Made by a program: the position numbers and the translations under genes. The notes under the pieces were generated by a model. It ran no database searches, was not told where the DNA came from, and saw nothing but the letters and a program-made list of their open reading frames with translations. A stretch of DNA of 64,000 nt, from the NCBI GenBank assembly GCA_026120185.1, contig JANUWF010001819.1, positions 186,001 to 250,000 on the forward strand, in the 5' to 3' direction. The DNA comes from Voacanga thouarsii. Its lineage: Eukaryota; Streptophyta; Magnoliopsida; Gentianales; Apocynaceae. Positions 47,647 through 58,395 of this stretch are shown here, in pieces; position 1 is the stretch's first letter; the number at the start of each line of letters is the position of its first letter.

Positions 47647-48179
47647 AGAAACAACAACTACTTTAACACAAATTCCTTCCAAAATTTAGCAAAAATTAAA
47701 AAAAAAAATAGCCCAAAAAATTCAACAAATTCAAAAAACTAATTCACTTAAAATAATATGAAAATATTTGCAAAGAATACACTAATCTCTCCCCTACTCT
47801 TAAATTTGATAATATTCATATTGGCCTAAAAATAAAGCAAGAAAACAAACCCAAAGGACTTAAAAATATAAGAAAGAAAGGAAAAGTGATACTCCCCATA
47901 GCAATAAGTTCCAGTAATACAAGTGAATCTTTCCAGTAGATTAAGATAGAATTATTGAATTTTGAGAGAGAGTTTTCCAAGACCCTACAAAATAAAAAAC
48001 AAAATACACTATAAAAGGATAAAAGAAAATAACAAGTCATGAAAGCAAACTAAATGGAAAATGAAAGACTTAAAAGAAAATAAAAGGAAGGAACACCAAG
48101 AAATAAATAAATAAATAAATAAAAAGTTAGAAAAGAAAACAGGCCCTAAACAAACACTCCTAAAAAGCATCCATAATCC
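47647..48179 (-). other. Gypsy internal fragment, 3' part
   Basis: AT-rich and non-coding. The minus strand near 47812-47790 reads TTTAAGAGTAGGGGAGAG, the counterpart of the landmark at 34600-34560. A (TAAA)n run lies at 48100-48124. Confidence 0.5.
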
Positions 48180-49370
48180 TTAGCATGATCATCGTCTTGG
48201 CCATCTTGAGCACCACAAGTACATCGGGCTTCGTATTCCTCTTGTCTTCTCCTTAAGTCTTCCAAAATCAGCGAATTCATTTGTTTAGTTTACATCATCT
48301 GTCCTAGCATCTCAGTCTGGCTGGTCACTGCAAATCTCAACTGGTCCAGCTAGGCATACATCTCAAAAATAGTACGAGAAGTGGAACTACTACTAGCATG
48401 CTATCTAAGTTAAGGTGTCTCAAGGTCATTAGCCTCAGGTGGTGGCTTAGGAATGCCAAAAAACCATGCATGCTTCATGAGGCTTTTTCCATATCCTCTC
48501 TTGATCATTGTATTTGTAACCATAGTTGCTTAATGTCTGCTCAGCAATAATGTCTCGAGTGGTAGTCACCTCAATAATATCTCAGGTAGTGTTAATACCA
48601 AATGCATTCAGAATCTACAAAATAACCAAAGTAAAAACAAATGCCTTGAAAGGTAAGTTAAATGCCACAACTTCTCATAGAGTTGATAAATAGGATTTGT
48701 GAGAGGGATAGACCAATTATGAAGCATCTTGTAAAGAATATAGATACCAATGACCCTAGCCTCATTAAAACTACTAGCTCTAGGGAAAACATTGAAGGCA
48801 AAGATGGAAACTAGAGCTCACAACTAAGGTGTAAGGTTATTGACTAAAATAATGAATGAACCGTGCACAATCCTCTTAGACTACCCCAAACTGCTATAGA
48901 CATCATAAAAATCCCATTCTGGCTTAGCTTTGATCTTCTTATTGTAACGGTCCACTTCCACCCATGGTCCCTCATCATTAACTCCCAGAATCATATAAGT
49001 CTATGTCTATTAATTTAAATCTCTACTCACTTGACCACAATCTCAATGGTCCTCAAGTCAAACTTCTTCTTTGCCTTCATATTCACAAAGAACTCCTTCA
49101 ACAAAGCTGGATAATAGTTCCCTCTCAAAATAATAATTGGGTCCCAACCAAGCTTCTTAAACATCCCTAACAAATGTAAAGAATGGTCTAAGGAAGACTT
49201 AAATGTTTTCTCCACAATGATTCTATTATTAGCTCTCTTGGCATACCATGCAGCATAATCAGAAGTAAGAAAATTTGTAGGGTGCAAAGAAATTGGCTCA
49301 GAAGGTAGTGGATCACTGGAAGAAGAGGCTCAGGCTCTTTTGAATGGTTGTCCTATCCCTCTAGTCCTAG
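48180..49370 (-). pseudogene. Transposase_32-type ORF, second copy
   Basis: The best surviving piece, 49287-49027 minus, reads DYAAWYAKRANNRIIVEKTF, then LDHSLHLLGMFKKLGWDPII and GNYYPALLKEFFVNMKAKKK. It matches the conserved 'MF..LGW.P.....G.YYP.L..EF..NM' core of the plant transposon protein family often carried by Athila-type gypsy elements. Upstream in the same frame is IPRTRGIGQPFKRA and a stop; the expected ATG is ATA. Downstream frames are broken through to 48180. The role of the family is unknown. The layout equals 36110-34990, so both come from related pol-less elements. Confidence 0.7.
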
Positions 49371-50316
49371 GTATGATTTTGGTTGTTTAATATGTTCACA
49401 GAGGTCAAGAGGTTTAAAAGCTCAACTGGAACAAGATGAATTTAAATTAACTACCTCCCACTCCAAAAAACTTAACTATCTTCTACACAACAACAAATTC
49501 ACCAATTCTCAACCTAATACCAAGCCACAAGTTTTTCAAAGCTCAAAAAAACCAAACATACACAACAATTCTCATCCACCTTCATCAACAAAGTTCACCT
49601 ACAATAATAACAATCCCAAATACTCAATAAGTCTACCACAAAATATGAATTCCACACTGAAATATGCATTTCTTAATGTTATCATAAAGCTTAACAATTT
49701 ACTACACAAATATGTTCAAATAAATTCTCAATGCCTCAAAATTTATCAACATATAGCATAATATCCCCAAAAATTCGAAAAATTTCAAAATTCACCAAAA
49801 CAAGTTAATATTATTATCATCAAACAAATATCATCACATGAAATAATTTAACATTTATCCAACTTCAAAAAGAATTATCCAAGCCCAAAATAAAATTCCT
49901 ACAGCAAAAATAATTCAAAATTACCAAGAAACTAAAGGAGAAATTTTCACCATAAACTTGAAGAAATAACAACACCACAATGCTCTCTACTCTATTGGCA
50001 TCCAAATGTAGTAATGCTTTTGAGTAGAATATCAAGAAAAAATGGGTGAATTTGAATGTGTGATTTCAAGAATAAAGAGGAAATTTTTTAGAATCTTATT
50101 CCGTAAAATTGAAAGAAAAGAACTTGAAGATGACGATTTGGATCTGAAAACTTATTTTTGGTGTTAAAAAATGCCCGGTGTGGGTTGGATAGGGAGAGCC
50201 AGACATAGGGAGGAGAAAAGGAGAAGAAAAATCTGAGTTGGTGGTTATTCGGGTTCTAAATCCTGATAGGGACTATTGTTGGGTCCTTGGATTTGACTAG
50301 CGCTGATTCCTTTTTG
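49371..50316 (-). other. Gypsy fragment leader
   Basis: AT-rich leader upstream (in minus sense) of the ORF at 48180-49370, equivalent to 36111-37000. The 49348-49761 plus-strand frame is antisense with no known motif. It is interrupted at 50321 by a solo LTR. Confidence 0.5.
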
Positions 50317-50321
50317 GAACT

Positions 50322-51756
50322 TGATAGGGGTTAAATTGGTTATACTTTACTTAGTTATTTGAGGCTCTTTTGTAATACATTTTGTGCAAGACCTAGTCAA
50401 ATTCTTTAACATTTGAGATTTTACCCTTGGAAAGGTATTTTGGTCATTATCTCGGGATTTTGGGTAAAACAAAGCAAAACCGTCGCAAAACAAAGCACAG
50501 GCGGCGCCGGCTGTAAGGCTGGAATCGGCGCCGGCTGCATTCTGGAACATATGCGCACAATTTGGAGAAAAATCGATGAACGAGTGGAGAAACAGAACAC
50601 AGGCGGCACCAGCTCCGAAGGACCAAGGCGGCGCCAACTATGGTCTATCCTTGAGGCGGTGCTGCGATCTTTCTACGCGTTTTTGAAATTCTGAAGAGTT
50701 TTAGCAGTTCCCATCTTCTACTCGGCCAAGAACTTGGTACTTACGAGTTTAGGCACCTCTTAAGCCTATAAATAGATGGAAAACACAAGGGAAATGGAGG
50801 GAATTCATTCATCATCATAGAAAATCACTCAGTCTAAGGAGGAATTCTTCAAGTTCAAGGAGGGTTGTTGTACAAGAAGGTCTTCAAAGGAAGAAGAAGG
50901 AGGCTTATCTATGAGTTTTTTCTTTTACTTTGTTTTCTTTTTCTTGAACAATAATATGTTAATTGTTTTATTGTAATTCAACATTGTTTTAGATATTCAT
51001 GATTTCTAGAGTTATTTGATCTTTTAATTAATTGGTTATTATTCTTGGTATTCAATTACTTATGCTTATTACGAGATTAGTTAGTTGATTCTAACCATCG
51101 AAATGCTGGACCAAAGAGGGTTGATGGGTGTTTCGATTTATTAATTTCATATTCTGTTGGCAATTGACTTGCTGGACCAAAGGGGGTTAATTGTTTAAGA
51201 ACTGGTAATTGAATGTTAATTGATGTCTTCCAAGACCATGGGTTCATTAATTAATTTTATATTCTAAATTTGTCGAGACCAAGGGAATTTAATTAAGGAT
51301 TGTGTTTAATGTGTCTTTTGGATGAATTAGTTGAGACGGACCAAGTGATTCTAATTTATCTAGAAGGTAGTGATTTTATGGATTGACCATCAAAGTGAAT
51401 CTACCTTCATCCTTCATGGTGCTAAAAGAATGATTAGTTATGATAATGGTTAAGTTCTTTAAGATCATGTTTGTCTAGACAATGGCTTGAGTTACATAAA
51501 TCTACATCCTTGACATATACATATTTTTATTTTCTTTTTTATTTATTTTTCACTTTATCAAGTCGGTTAAACAATAAAAGAAGGGTAATTAATGTCTACT
51601 TGTTCCTTGAGGATCGACACTCGTTTTAACCCTATGCTCAGTTAATGATGAGTAAGCTTGCTCATATGTGTGATTTAGGTTTAACGTTTTAATTTGAACT
51701 TGATTGGGAATGTACTTAGTTTTATATGATTTTTATACCCAAGTCTGGACGCATCA
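50322..51756 (+). mobile_element. Solo gypsy LTR with perfect TSD
   Basis: Starts TGATAGGGGTTAAATTGG and ends CTGGACGCATCA. It is flanked by GAACT at 50317-50321 and 51757-51761. The sequence outside joins smoothly (TTTTTG-GAACT-TTAAAAAATTTTG). Read on the minus strand, its end (TGATGCGTCCAGACTTGGG, then GAGCAAGCTTACTCATCA) resembles the 38965 LTR start, so it is the same broad Athila-like class in the opposite orientation. It contains a GC-rich module at 50485-50660 and a clear 'promoter to leader' stretch, but no coding sequence; the overlapping frames at 50347-50694 look spurious. Confidence 0.9.
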
Positions 51757-52685
51757 GAACTTTAAAAAATTTTGACCCAGCATGGGTCAATGTCGAGTCC
51801 TTGGATTGGACCAATGCCAATTCCTTTCTAGAACTTTGAAAATTTTGACCCAGCATAGGTTGGTGTTCGGTAGGGCAGACCGACTTGCATTGGGCCCTTT
51901 CTGGCCAGTTTTTACAAATTTTCAAAAAATTTCAAATTTTTCATCATGTTTTTCAATTTTTTTCTTTTATTTTATTAATATAAATTAAATAAATTAAAAA
52001 AATGATAGTTAACTCTAAATTAAAAGAAATAAATTAACAGGAAAAATTTCGTATATAAGTGATATAGTTATATAAGTGACTAAGTAGCACGAAAATCAAC
52101 TTGACACTTTAATTAATTATTTAATTTCCTAAAGTATTGAGTCTAATTACAGGCTAAATGTATATATATTGTGATTGAAACTTGATGTATGCCTTGGGAA
52201 CTTGTTGTTGGGGTTTGGTGTGAGATATGATTATGATTCTAGGATAATTAAGGATTTTGATTAGGATGACTAAGAGTGATATGGAGGACTATATATTGTG
52301 ATTTAATTTATGAGAGGAAATTAATTCCTATACTTTATTTATATTTAGATTTTGAAGAAATTGGAGAATAAGGACCTGCTAATTAAGAAGTTGTTCTTGA
52401 ATTTGCTTTTGTTAGGACTCAAGGTAAGGCCTCGCATTTCATAATTTATAAACTTGTAAGTCTCCACATTCCATGTTTCCATAAAATCTAGGTATATTAG
52501 TAAGTCCCCACAGTTTATGATTTCTTAAATATAGGAATGCATATGAAATATTTTATTTTTATAAACACTTTAATTGCACAAATATTTATCTTCAAATTTA
52601 TTATTTGTGAAATAAAATGTTTATTTATTCAAAGAATATTATTTCATAACATGATTTATTTATGCAAGTGATATTTGATCAAAGG
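51757..52685. other. Gypsy remnant and AT-rich sequence
   Basis: 51762-51900 continues the fragment left at 50316 and has another GC-rich module (GACCCAGCATGGGTC and relatives). Beyond about 51950 the sequence is AT-rich. 'ggactcaaggtaaggcc' at 52415-52431 recalls a gypsy LTR splice-donor-like landmark, but I cannot assign it. Confidence 0.4.
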
Positions 52686-53168
52686 TACTACAGGAAAAAT
52701 GGCCATTTGTGTCAAAAATTTTGTGATTGCTACAGTACCATCGCAAATTAGCGAGGGTTTGAGAAGAAAAATTGAAGATGTCGATAGTTGACCAAGTTTG
52801 TCTCAAACCCTCGCTAATTGCGAGGGTTTTACGATGGAAACAATGGCTGTTGCAAATCATAGCAAAATCCTTGCAAATTGTAAGAGTTATACGATGGATA
52901 AAGAAGCCATTGGTTTTGCCATCGCAAAACCTTCGTATCCGTTGGTTTGCAGTTGCAAATTCGTCGCAAATTAGTGAGGGTTTTGCTCCGATAAAGTAAT
53001 TTTAAGATAAAATGTTTAAAGGAAAACATTTTTGCCCACCACAACAAGAAAAATGCACTTTAGCGACGGAAATTAGCGATGGCTTTGTTACCGTCGCTAA
53101 TTTGCGACGGAATAGCGACGCAAGCAAAATTTTTTAATTTAAATTTATTTTTTAAAAATTTGTCAGAA

Positions 53169-54172
53169 GCCGTAGCTAATCCAGCTACGGCTTATCGTCC
53201 CTCACTAATTAGTGAGGGATTAACTACTACGAACGTAATTAACACTAATACTAATTAATTGTTCGAATGTCGTAGCTAATCCCTCACTAATTAGCGAGTG
53301 ATTAGCTACGGCAAATGTAATTAACACTAATACTAATTAATTGTTCAAATGCCGTAGATAATCCCTCACTAATTAGTAAGGGATTAGTTACGGCTTATTG
53401 TCCCTCACTAATTAGTAAGAGATTAGCTACGACATACGTAATTAAAACTAACACTAACTTAATTGCTCAAATGCCATAGCTAATCCCTCGCCAAGCGAGG
53501 GATTAGCTACGGTATACGTAATTAACACTAATAATAATTAATTGTTTGAATGTCGTAGCTAATCCCTCGCTAATTAGCAAGGGATTAGCTACGGCTTATT
53601 GTCCCTCGCTAATTAGCAAGGGATTAGTTACGGCATACGTAATTAAAACTAACACTAAATTAATTGCTCAAATGCCGTAGCTAATCTCTCGCTAATTAGC
53701 GAGAGATTAGCCACTACGAACGTAATTCACACTAATACTAATTAATTGTTCGAATGTCATAGCTAATCCCTCCCTAATTAGCGAGTGATTAACTACGGTG
53801 AATGTAATTAATACTAATACTAATTAATTGTTCAAATGCCGTAGATAATCCCTCGCTAATTAGCAAGGGATTAGCTACGGCTTATTGTTCCTCGCTAATT
53901 AGCAAGAGATTAGTTACAACATACGTAATTAAAACTAACACTAAATTAATTGCTCAAATGCCGTAGCTAATCCCTCGCTAATTAGCGAGGGATTAGCTAC
54001 GGTATACGTAATTAATACTAATACTAATTAATTGTTCGAATGTCGTAACTAATCCCTCCCTTGCTAATTAGCGAGGGATTAGCTACGACATACGTAATTA
54101 AAACTAATATTAAATTAATTACTCAAATGTCATAGCTAATCCCTCGCTAATTAGCGAGAGATTAGCTACGAC
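53169..54172. repeat. Array of about 15 palindromes
   Basis: Units built on the palindrome CCCTCGCTAATTAGCGAGGG flanked by inverted GCCGTAGCTAAT/ATTAGCTACGGC arms; the full unit is 44 bp. Units I can place: 53169-53191 (short), 53198-53219, 53269-53312, 53351-53394, 53400-53433, 53473-53513, 53552-53595, 53601-53634, 53674-53714, 53757-53799, 53838-53881, 53887-53920, 53960-54003, about 54041-54090 and 54129-54172. The best unit, 53960-54003, is palindromic at nearly every base. Spacers are an AT-rich 'cgtaattaa.actaatactaattaatt' block or a short 'ttatt'. Confidence 0.92.
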
Positions 54173-54343
54173 ATTTATGATTATTCATTAATATTAAATA
54201 ATTGCTAAAATACTATCGCTAATCCATTGCTAATTAGCAATGGCAAATCGGGTCGTCGCAAATCCCTTGCAAATCCATCGCTAATTTACAAAAAAAAAAA
54301 CTATATAATTAATATAAAGAACAAAAAATCATAAGAATATCAA

Positions 54344-54397
54344 TAGCCTAGTGGTGGAGCACGTGCTCCCCCACAACAAGGACGCGGGTTCGAGCCT
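54344..54397 (+). other. tRNA-like A/B box pair inside CACTA element
   Basis: TAGCCTAGTGG (54344-54354) fits the Pol III A box and GGTTCGAGCCT (54387-54397) the B box, with 32 bases between. 'ggagcacgtgctcccccacaacaagg' lies between them, spread over what would be the D-stem and anticodon arm of a tRNA. I could not fold a full acceptor stem, so it is a tRNA-derived relic rather than a tRNA gene. Confidence 0.6.
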
Positions 54398-54924
54398 TGT
54401 GTCCGACATAATCTTAAAAAATTATCTGACGGGTCGGGTCGGGTTAGTGGTCGGGCCGAAACGGTTAGGCCAAGTCTTGACTAATTAATTTTCTTTAAAT
54501 AAAATTCGTTGGCGTTGCTAATTCGTCGCTAAATTTAGCGACGGATTAACGACGGTCTTAATTGCAAATTTAATTATAAATATCATTATTTAATATCCGT
54601 CGCTAATCCGTTGCTGTTAGCGACGCCAGTTTTAGCGAGGGTAAAAATCCATCGTTAATCCGTCACTAAACTCAATTAGCGACAGATTTGACGGTTGCTA
54701 AATTGTTATTTTCTTGTAGTGCACAACAGTCGCTATATCCTCACAATTAACGAGGACGAAAAAATCTGTAGTGAATGTCCATCACAAAATGTGAGGGTTT
54801 TGTGACAAATAGAGGCCAATTTTCGTCAAACCCTCGCTAATTACAAGGGTTTTGTGACAAAAACATAGCCATCGCAATTCATAGCAAAATCCTCGCAAAC
54901 TGCGAGTGTTTTGTGACGAAAATT

Positions 54925-55200
54925 CATATTTAAAAAATGAAATTAAAATAAAAAATTGAGTTAGGTGGCCATCACAAAACCTTCTCAATTTGCGAGGTTT
55001 TGCGATAGAAATTCGTATTTAAAAGGGAAATTAAAATGAAAATTCGAGTTAGGTGGCCGTTACAAAACCCTTGCAATTTGCAAGGTTTTTGCAATGGAAA
55101 TTCATATTTAAAAAAAGAGGTTAAAATGAAAAATAGAGTTAGGTGGCCATCGCAAAATCCTTACAATTTGCGACAGCATTTTGAATTTAAAAAAAAAATA
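54925..55200. repeat. Three tandem repeats of about 89 bp
   Basis: GAGTTAGGTGGCC recurs at 54958, 55046 and 55136. Each is followed by a short CTYRCAATTTGCGAGGTTTTGC-like inverted motif and 'aattcatatttaaaa'. Part of the outer CACTA repeat region. Confidence 0.85.
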
Positions 55201-56245
55201 GCCTTTTTTTTCCGTAGACCCTCGCTAATTGCAACAGAATTGCTTCTAGTCTAGCTAAACTGTCATAATTTGCGAGTATTTTGCAACTGAATTTCAAATA
55301 TTCAAAAAGCCACCTTTTTTCATGTAAAATTTCTGGAACTCAAAGCATTAATTTGTTGCAAAGCCATATCTATTAGCGAGAGTTCTACTATGATTTTTTA
55401 AATTTTTGTGTAGTGGAGAATTGAATACCCCAATTCGTCACAAATCCATCGCAAATCCGTTGCAAATTGTGACGAAGTTGCTTCTATCCTCTCTAAGCCG
55501 ACACAATTTGCGAGGGTTTGCGGCGGAATAGGATTTTCAATTTGTATTTTTCTTTTATTTTTTGATTTTTTATTTTCGTATTTGTGTGGAGGTATATTTT
55601 GACAAATTTACTGAAATTTTCTCAATAACTTGTCTCAAATGGCACATTTTGTTGTATATGTGTATATATAATTGTGTTATGTTATATAGTAATTGTATTA
55701 TATAGGTAAACATATATAAGTATTTCTTTACTTTATAGTTAAAAAAAAAAATACTTCAATGATGAATGGATACATTGCTTTGGATGATTCATGGAAGATA
55801 TAATTTCGGTAGGTAGATGAAAAAAATTAAATTTTTAATAATGTGTAGAAAATTTAAGACGTTGTGTATATAACTTCTTATATATATTAACATTAGGTAT
55901 GTAAATATATTTTTTTAATTTTTTTATCCATCACTTTGATTAAGTGGTGTATTAGGTAAAATATATAAAAGAGAATAATTTTGTAAATATTCTTATTACT
56001 GAGATCGCCTACAAAATTTGATGAAAATTGTAATGCAGAAGGTGGCATAACAATTAGCGAGAGTTTTGCAAGACTAAGAAAAATAGTTGAGAATAATTCA
56101 TTGCAATTAGCAATACATTAGTGAGGGTATAGTGTTTTTTTATGCAAATTGCGAAAAATTAGCTAGGGTTTAATTATTTAGACGCAATTTGAGAGAAATT
56201 AAGAGTGTTTAATTATTTTATTGCAATTTGTGACGAAATAGCTGG

Positions 56246-56352
<107 letters not shown>

Positions 56353-56398
56353 TATAGAACTTTCCTTTTTAACTTTTCAACACTAATTCCATTTCCAT

Positions 56399-56665
56399 TT
56401 TCTTCTTCTTCCTCCCAAGCCCCCTCCTCTCAGCCTCCTGTGCACCTCCCCGGTCGCTGGTTGCGCCCCTGATCACTGCTGCCCCGCTGGTCACCCACCC
56501 CCGTTGCCCCCTCAACACCCAAAGCTCCCCCCTTCCCACGCAGAGCTCCCCTTCCCCACTGCCCTCTTCCCCCACCTCGCCCCGAGCTCCCTCCCCGAGC
56601 CCCCAAGCACCGAGCTCCCCTCCCCTCACAGAGCTCCACCCCGTGCCCCTCCCACCCCGCACCCC
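56399..56665. other. C-rich, G-poor block
   Basis: About 265 bp with very strong C excess on the plus strand (CCCCCTTCCC, GAGCTCCCC repeats), far from the AT-rich norm of the window. GAGCTCC/GAGCTCCCC recurs at least six times. Either strand gives open frames (Pro-rich plus, Gly-rich minus), but with no known domain. It lies just upstream of the RPS3A exon and may be captured promoter or UTR sequence, or a degenerate repeat. Confidence 0.6.
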
Positions 56666-56743
56666 CTTCTTATAGTTATCTATTCTTTATTATTGTTAGT
56701 TTAAAATTGATTGTTGTTTAAATGTGAATTGCGGCTTGGGCAG

Positions 56744-56849
56744 TGCTGATCCATCTGCTAAGAAGGATTGGTTCGATATAAAGGCACCCTATGTTTTCGA
56801 GGTCAGGAATGTGGGCAAAACTCTTGTTACCAGAACTCAGGGCACCAAG
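56744..56849 (+). pseudogene. RPS3A: Captured exon of ribosomal protein eS1 (RPS3A)
   Basis: 35 codons without a stop read [15 protein letters not shown], then [19 protein letters not shown]. This is the conserved N-terminal part of cytosolic 40S protein eS1 (S3a), residues about 20 to 55 of a protein of about 260; KKDWYDIKAP and [13 protein letters not shown] are nearly invariant in plants. AG at 56742-56743 precedes the exon and GTTAGTG follows it, as splice acceptor and donor would. The neighbouring exons (N-terminal MAVGKNKR and the following SEGLKHRVFE segment) are not found nearby. The exon is flanked by CACTA repeats and a CACTA transposase, so I infer capture at DNA level by a transposon rather than a working gene or a retrocopy. 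Confidence 0.87.
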
Positions 56850-58395
56850 GTTAGTGGTGCCTCTTATTGCACGTTTTCTGGTTTTGGCTATTAATTTGAA
56901 GTTCTTTTTAGCAGATGCCCGATGAATGCTTTGTCTTAGTGAGATGTTTGAGATGATCTTCTTGAGAAATTGCACCATATTCTACATGATTTAGTTATAT
57001 GACAATTTTGTTTGTTGATTCCCAATAAAAGTTATGTATAAAATATGAAACAAAAGCTTGTGCGATAGAGGTTTAATATGTTTGTTTAGTGAAGTAATTT
57101 CCAAATTAATTTAATTTTGGGCTTTAGTAGTGATTGAATTAAACAGAAGACTTTTTTTTTGGCATTGTTATTGCAATATAACTATTAGGTGCCATGTATT
57201 ATTGTAGTATGAGTTCGAAGATTTTCAGCATGTAGAGTGTGGACGAATTGTTTTCACTGAGATTTATCTTTAATATGTTGACACCCCTGTACTAATGCAT
57301 ACCAGGGACTTCGGATTTGTAAAGATTAGACCTTTTGGTTGGAAAAGATTGTTCTTTTTGTGGGTCGTGAAGATTTATCAGTGCATAGTTTTGGATTTAT
57401 TTCCTACTTGTTGTACTCGATTACAAATGCTTGCTCCACTAGATCTCAATAATGCACCTTTGGAACATATTATCTCAAACATTCAATTTTCCTTAGTTAG
57501 ATCATATCAACACTCTATCTATCATCTCATCCAATGAATATTTGTGCATGTGTCTATGTCTATTGTTTGATCTCCTTGAAGTTTTTAGGTATGCTCAATA
57601 TCTGTTATGTTGCATAACATTGTATAGTATTTGTGAATCCTATTTTTCAACTGAATCCCATCCCATGTTACTGTTTAACCTTTCTGCAGTTTTTTTGCTA
57701 TCCTGTTATAAATTGAAAAATTAATTAAAAATTGTCAAATCAAACAAGGTATAGTTAGTCTAGCATTCTATATATTAATTTTCGAGTTGTTTTTTTCAAT
57801 CAAAAGATGTACTTTTGATAAGTTTATATTGAGAAAAATAATAATTAGAATATAAATATTAGAATATTCTAACGCATCTAAATTCTAATTATTATTTTTA
57901 AATCTAACACATCTAAATCCCTTTTTATTCTAAAAATATTGATTAAAAAATAAATATCTTAATTGTGTATAATTTTTTTTTAATCTTCTTTGATAATAAT
58001 TGTTCTTGTTCTTATGGGTGAATATTTGCACATTTATTAGGGAATATATTTAAATAGAATATCTTTACTATTTACATTCTTTGTATTTAAGTGAAATATT
58101 TGTACAGGAAACTTGTATGTACTTGTGTGAATATATTAAGATGCTTTAAAATGATTAATTTTATGTGTTGAGTGGAGAATTAATTATTTATTAATAATTT
58201 ATGCATTTATTTAGTAAAATACTATTTTTTGGGGTTAATTTGAACCAAGTTAGATGGTGCTTGCATCTATGGCTCGGACCTCCTGTTGTTAGCTAAGGGA
58301 AATGAAAAAGTAATTCCATGTTAAATCTAACATACTTCTAGGGGTGATTTTAATTAGTGAATGGCCTATTCTTTTCTCTTATTTAGACGTCATGA
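56850..58395 (+). other. No gene recognised; presumed captured or CACTA intronic sequence
   Basis: AT-rich. The first part is presumably the intron that followed the RPS3A exon. The frames at 57295-57537 and 57542-57724 have no known motif. No terminal repeats were seen. Confidence 0.45.

Larger units (their letters stand above)
53040..54721. mobile_element. Non-autonomous CACTA element, TSD CAC
   Basis: The left terminus CACAACAAGAAAAATGC (one change from CACTACAAGAAAA) and right terminus TTTTCTTGTAGTG form inverted repeats. CAC at 53037-53039 and 54722-54724 is the 3-bp duplication expected for the CACTA superfamily. No coding capacity. The interior holds 'tagcgacgg'-type subterminal repeats at both ends, an array of about 15 palindromes (53169-54172) and a tRNA-like box pair (54344-54397). 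It was inserted inside the repeat region of another CACTA element. Confidence 0.9.
52686..56245 (+). mobile_element. CACTA subterminal repeat region (outer element)
   Basis: Left end TACTACAGGAAAAATGG, one change from the CACTA terminal form CACTACAGGAAAA. It is followed on both sides of the inner element by many direct and inverted copies of a motif like CTCGCAAATTGCGAGGGTTTTGCGA (shown here in overlapping variants at about 52740, 52800, 54835, 54890, 54985, 55070, 55505). This is the usual look of CACTA subterminal arrays that bind the element's own protein. A possible right end TTTTTGTGTAGTG lies at 55403-55415, but repeats continue to 56245 and no 3-bp duplication matches (AGG against GAG). 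The true right end is therefore open. Confidence 0.65.

Noticed and set aside
50347..50694. Overlapping open frames on both strands
   Set aside because: They fall inside the solo LTR, arise from its GC-rich module and match no domain.
53169..54172. Possible CRISPR-like array (regular repeats with spacers)
   Set aside because: The spacers are themselves repeats, the units are palindromic, and the setting is a eukaryotic CACTA element with terminal repeats and target duplication.
54344..54397. Functional tRNA gene
   Set aside because: The internal boxes are good, but I could not form an acceptor stem or a Pol III terminator in the right place.
52686..55415. Outer CACTA element ending at TTTTTGTGTAGTG (55415)
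   Set aside because: The flanking triplets (AGG and GAG) do not match and the same subterminal repeats continue to 56245, so I did not fix this as the right end.
56369..56704. Gly-rich (minus) and Pro-rich (plus) open frames
   Set aside because: Composition effect of the C-rich block; three frames are open at once and no domain or start context supports a gene.
57295..57724. Possible further captured exons
   Set aside because: The open frames are short, AT-rich and match no protein I recognise; the next RPS3A exon is not among them.
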